Positions 1-9,649 are shown, counted from the first letter of the stretch. The stretch: DNA of 36,966 bases from an uncultured Saprospiraceae bacterium (GCA_937969415.1 CALBWK010000165.1:1-36966); one strand, 5' to 3'. The notes: generated by a model not told the origin, from the letters alone. Program-made: numbers and translations.

Positions 1-255
1 TGCAAGGACCTAATGGCCAGGCAGTTACCACATTATCAAAGGCTGCGGGTAGGGATTCTTCACGTTCGACTCACTATGTTCGCTCAGTATAGGCCTTCAA
101 GAAGTTAGAAAGTAGCAGAGCGAACAAAATCAGTTCTCCTCATTATATAGGGCCCTTAGCACTCTAGAGGGTTGGAGTGAGCCGAGCTCATAGACCTTCA
201 TATAATGGTAATTAGAACTACCTTGTCTACTATATCTGATACCACAGACACCTAT
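1..255. other. Leading stretch without a recognisable gene
   Basis: No complete gene is seen before the first CDS. Two plus-strand frames are open from the window edge: one ends with a stop at 90-92 (29 codons) and one at 106-108 (35 codons). Either could be the tail of a gene lying outside the window, but neither shows a family motif. Bases 50-95 resemble the degenerate 'ttcgactcactatgttcgctcag' type of dispersed intergenic sequence common in Bacteroidota, which favours non-coding DNA. An in-frame ATG at 205 would lengthen the first CDS by 17 residues. Confidence 0.3.
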
Positions 256-969
256 ATGAAAATCATAAGTTGGAACTGTAATATGGCTTTCAGGAAGAAG
301 TATGCGCCGATTATTGCAGCTTCTCCAGATGTATTAATTCTGCAGGAGTGTGAGCATAGAGCCAAGCTAGATATTGCTCTCACAGATACCGACTACAGAG
401 AAATTATCTGGTATGGAGAAAACCCACACAAAGGCATAGCAGCGATTACCTTCAATAACTGGACTATCGAGTCACTAGATATGCACGACCCTGAGTACCA
501 ATATATACTGCCCTTAAGGCTAAGTAATGGGGTCGAGCATTATAATCTATTCGTCATCTGGGCAATGCCACATAAAACAGAAAGAAGCAAGGACTATGTC
601 GGGCAGATCTTTGGAGCTATCCATTATTATGCAGAACTACTAGATGGGCCCTCTATCTTGATTGGAGATTTTAACAGCAATGCGATCTTTGACAAGAAGC
701 GGAAAAAGAACAATCACCAGTCGGTGGTCAAGTTCCTAGAAGAAAAACAGATAAGCAGTATCTACCACCTCAAAGGCGATTATGCCCACGGCGAAGAGCC
801 CGATCCTACCCTATATCTGCTGAAGAAACTTCACAAACCCTATCATATGGACTACTGCTTTGCGAGCGCTGGCCTCATCTCTGAGAGTACCACCATCACC
901 ATAGGCCATCCTCAAGAGTGGCTTAGTCTAAGTGACCATATGCCAGTGATTATTAACAACTTGGGGTAG
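256..969 (+). CDS. Endonuclease/exonuclease/phosphatase (EEP) family protein
   Basis: A 237-residue metal-dependent phosphoesterase of the EEP (DNase I-like) superfamily. Family landmarks occur in order: SWNCN near the N-terminus (N7), LQECE (metal-binding E31), GDFNSN (D138, N140), MDYCF (D199) and the closing SDHMPV (D227, H228). The set is complete, so the enzyme should be active. The substrate cannot be told: members cleave DNA, RNA, phosphoinositides or sphingomyelin. No signal peptide is visible, so it is probably cytoplasmic. I chose the ATG at 256 because MKIISWN is the usual EEP beginning; an upstream ATG at 205 adds 17 low-complexity residues. The flavin reductase follows 69 bp later on the same strand and may be co-transcribed. 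Confidence 0.85.
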   Translation: MKIISWNCNMAFRKKYAPIIAASPDVLILQECEHRAKLDIALTDTDYREIIWYGENPHKGIAAITFNNWTIESLDMHDPEYQYILPLRLSNGVEHYNLFVIWAMPHKTERSKDYVGQIFGAIHYYAELLDGPSILIGDFNSNAIFDKKRKKNNHQSVVKFLEEKQISSIYHLKGDYAHGEEPDPTLYLLKKLHKPYHMDYCFASAGLISESTTITIGHPQEWLSLSDHMPVIINNLG

Positions 970-1038
970 CGGCTGAGAGGATGCCTCATCTAGACGGCTC
1001 GATAATGAACCTACACCACTTGTCACCGTTAACTCCCT

Positions 1039-1653
1039 ATGCATCTAGACTTCAAACAGATACTAGCCTTAGAGAAATACTATAGAATCAATCTTATCAA
1101 TCAGTCGACTGGCCTCAAAAGTGTCCACTTGATCGGCACACAGAATGAGGTAGGAGATACCAATCTAGCCATCTTCAATTCTGTCACCCATATTGGCGCC
1201 AATCCACCTTGCCTAGGCATTCTAATAAGACCTCTATCCATAAGAAGAGATACCTACAATAACATCCTAGCCACAAAGTATTTTACGATTAATCAAGTAC
1301 CCCACGACTTAGTTTCTGAAGCCCATCATACTTCGGCCAAGTATCCTTCTGAGATTTCGGAGTTTGATAAAACGAAATTTACACCTACGTATGTCGATGA
1401 CTTTCCTGCCCCCTTTGTTGGAGAGAGTGCTATCAAAATTGGTCTTTCGTTTCAAGAAGAGCACGCCATAAAGATTAATGGAACCCGACTCCTCGTAGGT
1501 CAGATAGAAAGGCTAATACTACCTGATGAAGCTATCGAAAGCACTGGACATATCGATCACGAAAAAATAAAAACTGTTGCTGTATCAGGACTGGATACTT
1601 ACTACACCGGCAAGAAGTTGAGTCGTGAAGACTATGCAAGACCCAAGATGTAA
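1039..1653 (+). CDS. Flavin reductase family protein (FMN-binding split barrel)
   Basis: A 204-residue protein of the flavin reductase-like / DIM6-NTAB family. These bind FMN in a split beta-barrel and commonly pass reduced flavin to a partner oxygenase. Supporting sequence: an early strand with GLKSVHLIGT, the stretch TNLAIFNSVTHIGANPPCLG where the family's flavin-contacting loop lies, then TFAIN-like 'YFTINQV', and a late SGLDTYY segment typical of the Bacteroidota branch. The length fits the family. There is no signal peptide, so it is presumably cytoplasmic. No oxygenase partner is nearby, so the physiological acceptor is unknown. It lies 69 bp after the EEP gene with no terminator between them. 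Confidence 0.8.
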   Translation: MHLDFKQILALEKYYRINLINQSTGLKSVHLIGTQNEVGDTNLAIFNSVTHIGANPPCLGILIRPLSIRRDTYNNILATKYFTINQVPHDLVSEAHHTSAKYPSEISEFDKTKFTPTYVDDFPAPFVGESAIKIGLSFQEEHAIKINGTRLLVGQIERLILPDEAIESTGHIDHEKIKTVAVSGLDTYYTGKKLSREDYARPKM

Positions 1654-1679
1654 TATTATTTGACTTATCATTCATTCCT

Positions 1680-1716
1680 AAAAACAAAAAAAGGTGCTTA
1701 CCCAACAGCAAGCACC
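1680..1716 (-). terminator. Rho-independent terminator of the VWA lipoprotein gene
   Basis: GGTGCTT (1693-1699) pairs with AAGCACC (1710-1716) around a 10-nt loop. On the minus strand the stem is followed by a T-rich tract (complement of 1680-1692). This places it just past the stop codon of the minus-strand VWA gene at 1739. On the plus strand there is no comparable T run. Confidence 0.75.
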
Positions 1717-1738
1717 CTTAAGGCTAATTAAGTCTCTA

Positions 1739-3229
1739 CTAGAGATTTTTAGCTCTTTCGACTAATTCTATAAACTCGTTCTTATACCCATAAGGATCAA
1801 AGGACTTGGAACCGTTAGCCCAGTTAAGGATCTTATCGTAATCGACATCACCTTTGTATTCAGAGTCGCGCAACAATAAACCAAAAGAAGCCACAGACGC
1901 AGCAAACCGATGACTCGGCGTCGCTTGACTGAAGGACTTGCCTTCATCAAAAACTTCAAGATTGAGCGCTTCACTGACATCCGCATCTGGATGCTTGTAT
2001 CTAAAGTCTATGCTAAAAGCTGGCTGAGATCTATCAGAATTATTAACTGGAATAATTTCGTAGAAAGCAGTTATAGATTGCCCAGCACCTACTTCTCCAG
2101 CATCCTTCTTATCATCTTCAAATTCTTCATTGGCCAAGACTCTGTTTTCGTATCCGATCAATCTATATTCCTTGACCAGTTCTCTTTTGAATTCTACTTG
2201 CACCTTGACATCTTTTGCTACAGTAAAAAACTTGTTGTATTCATTGATAAAGACCTTATCAAGTTGCTCATCGTTATCCAAAAATTCAAAGTTGCCGTTT
2301 CCATTGTTGGCTATTTGCTCTAGAGTCCCTTCATTAAAATTGGTACCTACGCCAAGTATCGTTAAAAATATACCCAGCTCTCTTTTCTCTTCTATGAGTT
2401 CTACTAGAGATTGCTCAGAAGTATTGCCCACATTAAAATAGCCATCCGACGCCACGATCACTCTATTGTTTCCGCCCTCTACATAATTGGCTTGAGCAAT
2501 GTCGTAAGCAGCTATAATACCACCTTCTCCATTAGTACTGCCACCAGAGCTGAGATTACGGATAGCCTCCTTGATCTTTTCCTTTTCGGCACCTGATGTA
2601 GACTCCAATACTAGACCTGCGCTGCCTGCATAGGTCGCAATGGCCACTCTATCGATGTCTCGCAGTTGGTCTACATATTTTATAAAGCCTCTCTTAAGCA
2701 TCGGCAATCGATCAAGTCTATTCATACTTCCCGACACATCTATTAGAAAGACGATGTTGGAAGCTGGATAATTTTGTCTCTGTACAGATTTCCCTTGGAT
2801 GCCGATTCGGACCAGCTGGTGCTCAGGATTCCACGGGCAAGTAGATACTTCACCATTTAGAGCTATCGGCAAGTTGTTTTCTGCATCGGGATAGTCATAG
2901 TTGAAGTAATTGATCAGTTCTTCAGTTCGTATAAAACCATCAGCTGGTATCTGCCCCATATTCAGATGCTGTCTAAGATTGGTATACGCTGCTCCATCGG
3001 CATCTACAGAAAAAGTAGAAGTCGACTCATCTTCAACCTTAACAAAGGGATTCTCAACTATGATATCCCCAACTGTCGTGGCTTCTGTTCCGGAGACTAC
3101 AGATGAATTATCATTTTCCAAACCAAAGGCTCCATCTTCCAATCCTCTATTTCCAAATCCTGAGTCACCATCATCAGAACAGGCTACAAAAGCAAATAAT
3201 CCGATAATGAGAAGGTACCTAAATTGCAT
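1739..3229 (-). CDS. VWA-domain lipoprotein, YfbK-like
   Basis: A 496-residue surface or periplasmic lipoprotein. Signal peptide with lipobox FVAC gives the lipidated Cys17, followed by an acidic/Gly spacer. A VWF_A N-terminal type segment (about residues 75-155, with the NYFNYDYP-like stretch) precedes the VWA domain, whose MIDAS motif is D164-x-S166-x-S168. The remainder to the C-terminus matches the DUF3520 region typical of E. coli YfbK and its relatives. Metal-dependent protein binding is the expected activity; the ligand is unknown. It is monocistronic in appearance, with its own terminator at 1680-1716. In Bacteroidota such genes are sometimes near sigma factor genes; none is present here. 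Confidence 0.85.
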   Translation of the reverse strand: MQFRYLLIIGLFAFVACSDDGDSGFGNRGLEDGAFGLENDNSSVVSGTEATTVGDIIVENPFVKVEDESTSTFSVDADGAAYTNLRQHLNMGQIPADGFIRTEELINYFNYDYPDAENNLPIALNGEVSTCPWNPEHQLVRIGIQGKSVQRQNYPASNIVFLIDVSGSMNRLDRLPMLKRGFIKYVDQLRDIDRVAIATYAGSAGLVLESTSGAEKEKIKEAIRNLSSGGSTNGEGGIIAAYDIAQANYVEGGNNRVIVASDGYFNVGNTSEQSLVELIEEKRELGIFLTILGVGTNFNEGTLEQIANNGNGNFEFLDNDEQLDKVFINEYNKFFTVAKDVKVQVEFKRELVKEYRLIGYENRVLANEEFEDDKKDAGEVGAGQSITAFYEIIPVNNSDRSQPAFSIDFRYKHPDADVSEALNLEVFDEGKSFSQATPSHRFAASVASFGLLLRDSEYKGDVDYDKILNWANGSKSFDPYGYKNEFIELVERAKNL

Positions 3230-3397
3230 TTCTATAATTTTTTAGATGTGTAGATAATAAACGTAACATCTAAATAGACAGCAAGATGATAGAGGCCGTT
3301 GGTGAAATAGGCAAGAAAATTTTATGCAGTAGACATTCACATCAAATTATGGGCTCTTTCGAATTACTCAATAGCTGTTGCCCATTGCAGATAAACC

Positions 3398-3426
3398 AAA
3401 AGCCACCCTGTAAAAAGGGCAGCTTT
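3398..3426 (-). terminator. Probable rho-independent terminator downstream of the NTF2 remnant
   Basis: AAAAGC-CA-CCCT (3398-3409) pairs with AGGG-CA-GCTTTT (3415-3426), with one internal CA/CA mismatch and a short loop. The minus-strand product ends in a T-rich run. It lies about 85 bp beyond the stop of the truncated NTF2-like frame, so it is probably the original terminator of that gene. Confidence 0.6.
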
Positions 3427-3509
3427 TAAGTTCCTTATAAATTTTTAAACACTACACATAGTTCACGTGCTTATATCGTATGGATACTAAACCTGAGTAG
3501 ATTAGCGCT

Positions 3510-3740
3510 TTAGAATTTTCCATTCTGATTCTTCCATTGAGACTGTGGAGCAATCGTCTCGATGACATCCCAGTGTTCAACAATCTGTCCATTTTCGAGT
3601 CGGAATAGATCATAAAACGAAGTTGACTCCCCTTTGCCAAATTTGCCTTCACTCATCGCAAGGACAAAGTTTTCTTCACCCAACACCTTATGCAACTTGG
3701 TGTATTCCATTACGAGTCCATTCTCAGCAAAGTACTTCAT
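3510..3740 (-). pseudogene. C-terminal remnant of an NTF2/SnoaL-like protein
   Basis: The 76 residues match the second half of the nuclear transport factor 2 / SnoaL-like family. Diagnostic stretches are LHKVLGEENFVL, the SFYDLFRLENG strand, the IVEHWDVIE motif and the closing QWKNQNGKF, which is the usual C-terminus. Intact members are about 120-150 residues, so the first half, including the usual YIQHNP motif, is missing. Reading upstream in frame gives only a few more codons (LRV) before a stop, and then sequence from a different gene family. I read it as a gene truncated by a deletion rather than a short native gene. An ATG happens to be present, so a stable fragment might still be made. 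Confidence 0.7.
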
Positions 3741-3924
3741 AACTCGTAAAGTCTATTGAGTGCTTTCCTCTACCTTTGTCGAAAAAAATAATGGCAAAAA
3801 AATCTATGATGTGGTAATCAGTAGAAGAGTGATCAATATGCTCCTTATTCTGAACATCCTCATAGCGAATAAGGTCAAAATAAGACTTGGGATTAATGGA
3901 GTTGGCAAATGAAATCCTCTTCAC
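3724..3924 (-). pseudogene. N-terminal remnant of an AraC-family regulator
   Basis: A 66-codon frame beginning with GTG. Residues around 34-63 (DYHIIDFFAIIFFDKGRGKH then IDFTSYEV) look like the cupin-like N-terminal sensor domain of Bacteroidota AraC-family regulators, where a 'H..DFY.I.....G.G.H.IDF..Y.' pattern is usual. The frame stops two codons after SYEV. The remaining sensor strands and the whole C-terminal helix-turn-helix domain (about 220 residues) are absent. It runs into the NTF2-like remnant on the same strand, overlapping it by 17 bp. Family assignment rests on a short stretch, so it is moderately sure; that it is broken is more certain if the family is right. Confidence 0.5.
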
Positions 3925-4093
3925 TTTCTAAAAACGGTCTTATGTTTTGAAAAATGTTACTCTGATCTTAGCCTATAAACTCTAAGTGCAGTTCATTATA
4001 CTACAAGCATCAAATATATATTCTCCTGAGCTACCATTAAAATAACACTGCCATAATTGTATATTTAGTTCAATAACATTCACTACTACACCT

Positions 4094-5800
4094 ATGAAAG
4101 AGTTTCTCCTAATTTTATGTCTACTCCTGACAGTGACCTTCCTACCCGCTCAGAGCGCCATCTACTCGAGTGCCTCAGCGCATCACCCTATTGTCGCTCA
4201 AGATGGAATGGTAGCGACGCAGCACCATCTAGCTACAGATGTAGGTGTCGCTATCCTAGAGGCTGGTGGTAATGCCATAGATGCAGCTGTTGGTGTTGGC
4301 TTTGCGCTGGCTGTCGTATTGCCCCGAGCAGGGAACTTGGGTGGCGGAGGATTTATGTTGGTCCACGAAGCGGCATCCTCCACAACGACTGCCATAAACT
4401 ACAGAGAGAAGGCGCCTGCAGCGGCACATCGCAATATGTATCTAGATGCCAAAGGAGAAGTCGACAGCCAAAGTTTTAATTCTAGCTACCTCTCCGTAGG
4501 AGTACCTGGGACTGTAGCTGGACTCTTACACGCCTTAGACAAATATGGCACTATGACTGTCGATCAAGTCATCGCACCCGCCATTCTACTCGCAGAGAAT
4601 GGGTTTGCCATCACACACGACCTTGCCTCTCTCCTGAGCAAATACAAAGAACGTCTAAGCCAAACACCAGCTTCCTCAGCGCTCTTCTATCCTAATGGCA
4701 CTGCACCAGAAGTGCACGATGTCTTGGTTCAAAAAGATCTCGCGTGGAGTCTGAAACAAATTGCAAAACGTGGCCACAAGGGATTCTATGAAGGCCCTCT
4801 AGCTAAGAAACTTGCAGCCGACATGAAAGCCAATGGTGGCATCATCACCAGAAAAGATTTAAAAAAATATAGGGTCTCTGAAACACCTGTTGTATCTGGC
4901 AACTATCGTGGATATGAGATTGCATCAATGCCGCCCCCTAGCTCTGGAGGTGTCCACTTAATCCAGATCCTTAATATCCTAGAAGCCTATGACATTCATT
5001 CCACTGGGCATAACAGCGCAGAAACTATTCATTTGATGGTGGAGGCTATGCGCAGAGCCTACGCGGACAGAAGTGAGCACCTTGGAGATCCTGCATTTTG
5101 GGATGTGCCTGTCGAAGGTCTTACGTCCAAGGACTATGCAGCAGCGCTTGGCACATCAATCGACCTAGCTAAGGCAAGCCTCTCCGACGATATCAAACCT
5201 GGTCAGCCGGGCGATTATGAAAGTGAAGAGACCACTCACTTCTCCGTCGTCGATAAATGGGGTAATGCGGTGAGCAATACCTATACATTGAATTTTAGTT
5301 TCGGCACAGGGCTCGTTGCAGCCGGTACAGGCATCTTGCTTAATAATGAGATGGGCGACTTTTCTGCTAAGCCAGGCGTCGCCAACGCTTACGGACTCAT
5401 CGGTGGAGAAGCCAATGCCGTCCAAGCTGGCAAGCAACCGCTCAGCTCAATGACACCGACTATTGTACTCAAAGATGGCCAGCCTATCTTGGTTACTGGG
5501 AGTCCCGGAGGCAGTAGAATTATCACAACCGTCCTTCAGATCATTATGAATGTCATCGATCACGAAATGAATATAGCAGAAGCCTCGCACGCTTCTCGCA
5601 TCCATCATCAGTGGTACCCTGATAAGTTGTATCACGAAAAGTATTTCAATGTAGATACTAAAAAACTACTAATGGAAAAAGGCCATCAACTCGAGCAGCG
5701 GGCAGCTATGGGCAGTACGCAGTCCATACATTTGAGTAAAGGATTATTGTTTGGGGCATCTGATCCAAGGCGGCCAGATGCTTCTACGAGAGGGTTGTAA
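4094..5800 (+). CDS. ggt: Gamma-glutamyltransferase (glutathione hydrolase)
   Basis: A 568-residue Ntn-hydrolase that removes or transfers the gamma-glutamyl group of glutathione and related peptides. A Sec signal peptide (about residues 1-19) sends it to the periplasm. Motifs in order: DVGVAILEAGGNAIDAAVG at the N-terminus, GNLGGGGFML, the small-subunit start at T380 in ETTHFSVVD (matching the self-cleavage Thr of E. coli GGT), and the substrate-loop segment PLSSMTPTIV followed by GSPGGSRI. All key motifs are intact and the length is normal, so it should mature into two subunits and be active. It stands alone, flanked by unrelated genes. Together with the S9 protease it suggests periplasmic peptide scavenging. 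Confidence 0.95.
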   Translation: MKEFLLILCLLLTVTFLPAQSAIYSSASAHHPIVAQDGMVATQHHLATDVGVAILEAGGNAIDAAVGVGFALAVVLPRAGNLGGGGFMLVHEAASSTTTAINYREKAPAAAHRNMYLDAKGEVDSQSFNSSYLSVGVPGTVAGLLHALDKYGTMTVDQVIAPAILLAENGFAITHDLASLLSKYKERLSQTPASSALFYPNGTAPEVHDVLVQKDLAWSLKQIAKRGHKGFYEGPLAKKLAADMKANGGIITRKDLKKYRVSETPVVSGNYRGYEIASMPPPSSGGVHLIQILNILEAYDIHSTGHNSAETIHLMVEAMRRAYADRSEHLGDPAFWDVPVEGLTSKDYAAALGTSIDLAKASLSDDIKPGQPGDYESEETTHFSVVDKWGNAVSNTYTLNFSFGTGLVAAGTGILLNNEMGDFSAKPGVANAYGLIGGEANAVQAGKQPLSSMTPTIVLKDGQPILVTGSPGGSRIITTVLQIIMNVIDHEMNIAEASHASRIHHQWYPDKLYHEKYFNVDTKKLLMEKGHQLEQRAAMGSTQSIHLSKGLLFGASDPRRPDASTRGL

Positions 5801-5922
5801 ATCTAAACAAGCTTCTCGTGAGGATGAATGAATGATACCCTACTGCTTCAAGAGGCAGAAAGTTACTAATTAGTTTTGTGTAAAAAATTTAGTACCAAGT
5901 ACTGGAAGATATAACTTGCTTA

Positions 5923-8073
5923 CTACAAACTATCCAACTGATTCTTCATCTTATCTGTGCTCATCGTAATAAAGAATCCGACAAAGAAAAAACTATCATC
6001 ATTGGGTCGTATAAGTTCTGAGGCATAACGTCCAGTCGCATCGGGTGCATCTGCATATCTATAGCCAAATTCATTTCTAAATCTTGGCAGGTTAGATACG
6101 GAAGCAAAAAGTATTTTCTGCTGGCTGATAAGATAGGCCCAACTCACACTTACATTATGAAATAAACCAGATCGCTCAGTCATAAAGGCGGGGGTATGTG
6201 GGTCATCATAAGGGCGGCCACTTGTCATCGCATAGGTGACACCCAATTGCGATTTTAGATTTTCAAACCAACGCTTGGTAACGACAGATAGGTTATGTGT
6301 GGTTGAAAATGCTGGCGTGGCAAAAGTCGGAAAGTCTCTATGTTGTCTTTCATTATTGAGCCAACTGTAGCTGACCCAAAAATCCATATACTTGATTAAC
6401 TTACTTGAACGCCAAAAAGCATCGAAACCATAAGCGCGGCCTGAACCTTGATTGGCTACATCCTGAAAAGTAAAATCTCTCTCCTCGAAGGTGACCAAAT
6501 CTAGGTAATCCTTGTAGTAGCCTTCTAATCTAATGATGCTCTTTTCATCCTTATAATTATAATTGAGTAAGTAATGTCGAGACTTCTCATTGAGCACTGT
6601 GATACCTCTTGTAAATTCTGGATTGACCTCTTGATTATACTGTCCATATGCGGCACTCATCTGTGAGTTCTTGCCCAGCTTGTAAGCCAAGGTTAGTCGT
6701 GGGTCTATTTCATTAGTGCCCATTAAGGAATTATGCTCATAGCGTAGGCCTAGATTAAATGCTAAGTTCTTATTGATGAAATAATCTAAAGAGCCAAAGA
6801 CACCTGGGATCATTCTGTCCGTTGCTCGTTCATCTAAGATCGTCGTACCTAATGCAGTCCTATTGCCATCAGAGATGCTGATCAAATCTACACCATAATC
6901 AAAAATGAGAAAATCACTAAAGACGGTTTTGAGGTTGGCTTTGAGATGGAGACCATCAAGATCAGTATCTAAATCAAACTCATCGAACTTAGACCTGTCT
7001 CGATTAATACCGTATGCCGCACCCAACTTGTAAGAGGTTTTCTCTGTTAAAAATGAAGTGTAAGTAGAATTGATATATCCATTTATATTATTGAGATCAA
7101 AAGTGCCTGGCAGCCCTGTATTCAAGTCATTGACATTGATATTAAATAAGCTCATATCACCAGCAATATAGGTCTTCAACAAGCCATCTCCGAGCTTGTA
7201 TCTATGGACCAGCTCTCCACTAAAGCCCCTAAAAGGCGTATTGAAATCTAATCTTGTAGGCGCTAACCAATAGTAAGGCGTCAAATCTATGTAGGAGGCA
7301 CTAAAACTGATTGAAGATTTTTCTTTCTTTTTGGTATGTCCAAGGGCTAGGCCTACAGTCATCAAAGATATATTGGTCTCGGTCTGATTGGGTTCATCTA
7401 TTGTGTTCATATCAAGCACACCTGACAGCGCTTGGCCAAACTCCGCATCATAGCCTCCTGTACTAAAACTGACACCTTTAAATAAAAATGGAGAGAATCG
7501 ACCTCGACTCGGCGTACCTTGGATCGTCCGCGTGTACGGAGAAAACACCCGCATTCCATCAATAAATATCTGCGTCTCAGAAGCATCTCCACCTCTTACA
7601 AAGAGTCGCCCATCATCAGGATTAGACTGCGTACCTGGTAGAGACTGTATAGCTGCCATAACATCACCCATAGAGCCTGCTGTTGTCACCATATCCAAAG
7701 GCTTAAGTACAGCTAATTTGGAATTATCTCCTGCCTTAAAGGTACTGGCGCTGATCTCTACAGCATCAAGTGTAGATGCAGATTCTCTAAGTTTTATCGT
7801 TAAACCTGACATCTCCCCAATATCAGCAGTCATTGTCTTAGACTCATAACCGAGGTAGGAAACAGAAATGGTCTGCTCTCCCGTCAAGGAGGTCGTAAAT
7901 GAAAAATATCCCGACTCGTCGCTCACGGATCCATCATAACTACCTTCTATAAATATATTGGCACCAATGATAGGCAGTCCAGGCTTCTCGATGACCTGAC
8001 CAGACACAGTTGTCTGTGCATCTAATACTTGAAGGATTAACACAAAGGCGATAGTAATAATTGATCTAAACAT
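5923..8073 (-). CDS. TonB-dependent receptor with carboxypeptidase-like regulatory domain
   Basis: A 716-residue outer-membrane receptor. A signal peptide ends near residue 19 (LDAQ), then a carboxypeptidase D regulatory-like domain (about 22-105, VSGQVIEKPGLPIIGANIFI and SYLGYES) of the type that heads Bacteroidota TonB receptors. The plug domain follows (about 120-225, with LPGTQSNPDDGRLFVRGG and IFIDGMRVFSPY). The rest alternates hydrophobic/aromatic strands of a beta-barrel. It is short for the class and no SusD partner is adjacent, so it is more likely a metal, cofactor or peptide receptor than a polysaccharide importer. The C-terminus lacks the usual terminal Phe (ends QLDSL). The ligand cannot be named. 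Confidence 0.9.
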   Translation of the reverse strand: MFRSIITIAFVLILQVLDAQTTVSGQVIEKPGLPIIGANIFIEGSYDGSVSDESGYFSFTTSLTGEQTISVSYLGYESKTMTADIGEMSGLTIKLRESASTLDAVEISASTFKAGDNSKLAVLKPLDMVTTAGSMGDVMAAIQSLPGTQSNPDDGRLFVRGGDASETQIFIDGMRVFSPYTRTIQGTPSRGRFSPFLFKGVSFSTGGYDAEFGQALSGVLDMNTIDEPNQTETNISLMTVGLALGHTKKKEKSSISFSASYIDLTPYYWLAPTRLDFNTPFRGFSGELVHRYKLGDGLLKTYIAGDMSLFNINVNDLNTGLPGTFDLNNINGYINSTYTSFLTEKTSYKLGAAYGINRDRSKFDEFDLDTDLDGLHLKANLKTVFSDFLIFDYGVDLISISDGNRTALGTTILDERATDRMIPGVFGSLDYFINKNLAFNLGLRYEHNSLMGTNEIDPRLTLAYKLGKNSQMSAAYGQYNQEVNPEFTRGITVLNEKSRHYLLNYNYKDEKSIIRLEGYYKDYLDLVTFEERDFTFQDVANQGSGRAYGFDAFWRSSKLIKYMDFWVSYSWLNNERQHRDFPTFATPAFSTTHNLSVVTKRWFENLKSQLGVTYAMTSGRPYDDPHTPAFMTERSGLFHNVSVSWAYLISQQKILFASVSNLPRFRNEFGYRYADAPDATGRYASELIRPNDDSFFFVGFFITMSTDKMKNQLDSL

Positions 8074-8240
8074 GGTTTCTTGTTTTGTATCTCAAAGATG
8101 CATCCTAACAGCTCTTATATAAAAGGAGAATGGACCAATTGTAGAATTCTTGGGATGAACTGATATCTACTTAATATATACCACAAGGTAAGTTTATTAG
8201 ACTTTGTATACTGAGCTCAATATTTTGCCTTTAAGAAGGA

Positions 8241-9617
8241 TTATTTGTGCTCTTTCTCTTTGACAAAAAACATTTCTATTTCTCCTCTATTCTTGATTTT
8301 AATACTGCCTCTTTCTGAGAACTCAAAATTGATAGCGCTTTTGATTTTCTCATAGGTATAAATAGAGATATTCACTTTTCCAGCTTTCCCAGAGGTTTCA
8401 ATTCTAGAGGCTATATTAACAGCATCTCCCCATACATCGAATTGAAACTTTGTCTTACCTACAACTCCCGCAACTAGAGATCCGGAATGAATACCAACAC
8501 GCATTGTTAGGGCCTCGTTAGCAATAGAAGATAAGTGTTGATGCTGATTTTCTCTTAGGAATTGCTGCATATCAAGTGCTGCTTGAACTATATTGATGGT
8601 ATCTGAAGAATGTGTATCATCAATTCCATAAACAGCCATATAGGCATCACCTATAGTCTTAATCTTTTCAACATTCCTTTCCTTGAGGATTTCATCAAAT
8701 TTTTTGAAATAAAAATCTAACATCTCTACAAGTTGCTCTGGCGACAGCTTACTACTTATGGATGTGAAATTTATAAAGTCAACGAATAATATAGAAACGT
8801 TATCATATCTTTTAGGTGTCGTAGATCCTGTATTTTTTAGCTCTTCAGCAGTAGCCCTCGGCAATATATTTAACAGCAACTCATCCGATCTTTTCTGTGC
8901 TCTTTTAGTCTTAAAAAACTGTAGGATTGAAAAAAATGTAGCAAGTAAGGCCATCACCAAAAGCCAAGTCAATTTTTCTCTTATATTTTTTTCTGAACTT
9001 AGTTTAATGTTGGTATTTGCAACTTGCAAACTGTCTATCAAACGTTGTTCTTTAAATTGATCCTTTACTTTCAATTCTGTAAGCTCACTTATTTTACTTG
9101 CATTCAATAGTGAATCAGAAACTGAAGTATACATTTCTAAATACTTGAAAGCTTTCTCGTAATCCTTTTTACCTTCATACAGCTCATAAAGAAGTTTTGC
9201 AGCATCGGCTTTATACTTCATATGACTCAACTCATTTGAAAGTTTTAGCTGTTGTTTTCCGGCTATCAGTGCTTTTTCCTCATCCTTGAGATCGACATAC
9301 AAATAAATTAGGTCTGTATATACAAAGAGCATCAAACTCCTGTCGCCCATTATTTCTGCCTTGTCAAGAATTTCTAGAAAAATTTCCTCAGCTCGTTCAA
9401 CATTACCCAATTCGTGCTCTACAATTCCTAAGTTTTCTTGTGCCACTAAAGCATCTCTTTGCAAACCAAATTCTTCACAAGTAGCAAAACTCTTAGTGTA
9501 GTAATATTTGGCAGAATCTAGTTTTCCAGTATTCAAGAATATATATCCATATAGAGAATATAATTCGCTATGTATCTCTCTATCTATATGTTCCAAAAGC
9601 ACCTTGGACTTCCCCAT
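8241..9617 (-). CDS. Adenylate/guanylate cyclase domain protein (intact 3' part of the broken gene)
   Basis: A 458-residue open frame from the ATG at 9617, homology starting upstream. It carries TPR-like helical repeats (about 10-165), a short coiled stretch, one transmembrane helix (about 212-230, LTWLLVMALLATFF), a linker with LLLNILP, and a class III nucleotide cyclase domain. Metal-binding Asp residues lie in LFVDFINFT and IGDAYM. The Lys of VEKIKTIGDA and the Asp of FDVWGD are the adenine-selecting pair, and NIASR holds the transition-state Asn and Arg. Sequence thus favours ATP over GTP. If translated alone it would lack its signal peptide and the first repeats, so membrane orientation and regulation would be affected. 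Confidence 0.7.
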   Translation of the reverse strand: MGKSKVLLEHIDREIHSELYSLYGYIFLNTGKLDSAKYYYTKSFATCEEFGLQRDALVAQENLGIVEHELGNVERAEEIFLEILDKAEIMGDRSLMLFVYTDLIYLYVDLKDEEKALIAGKQQLKLSNELSHMKYKADAAKLLYELYEGKKDYEKAFKYLEMYTSVSDSLLNASKISELTELKVKDQFKEQRLIDSLQVANTNIKLSSEKNIREKLTWLLVMALLATFFSILQFFKTKRAQKRSDELLLNILPRATAEELKNTGSTTPKRYDNVSILFVDFINFTSISSKLSPEQLVEMLDFYFKKFDEILKERNVEKIKTIGDAYMAVYGIDDTHSSDTINIVQAALDMQQFLRENQHQHLSSIANEALTMRVGIHSGSLVAGVVGKTKFQFDVWGDAVNIASRIETSGKAGKVNISIYTYEKIKSAINFEFSERGSIKIKNRGEIEMFFVKEKEHK

Positions 9618-9649
9618 ATAGTCTAAGGCATCATCGTAACTATCCGTGT

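Noticed and set aside
1910-2441. Plus-strand frames of 137 and 103 codons opposite the VWA lipoprotein
   Set aside because: They are antisense shadows of a well-supported minus-strand gene and show no family motifs.
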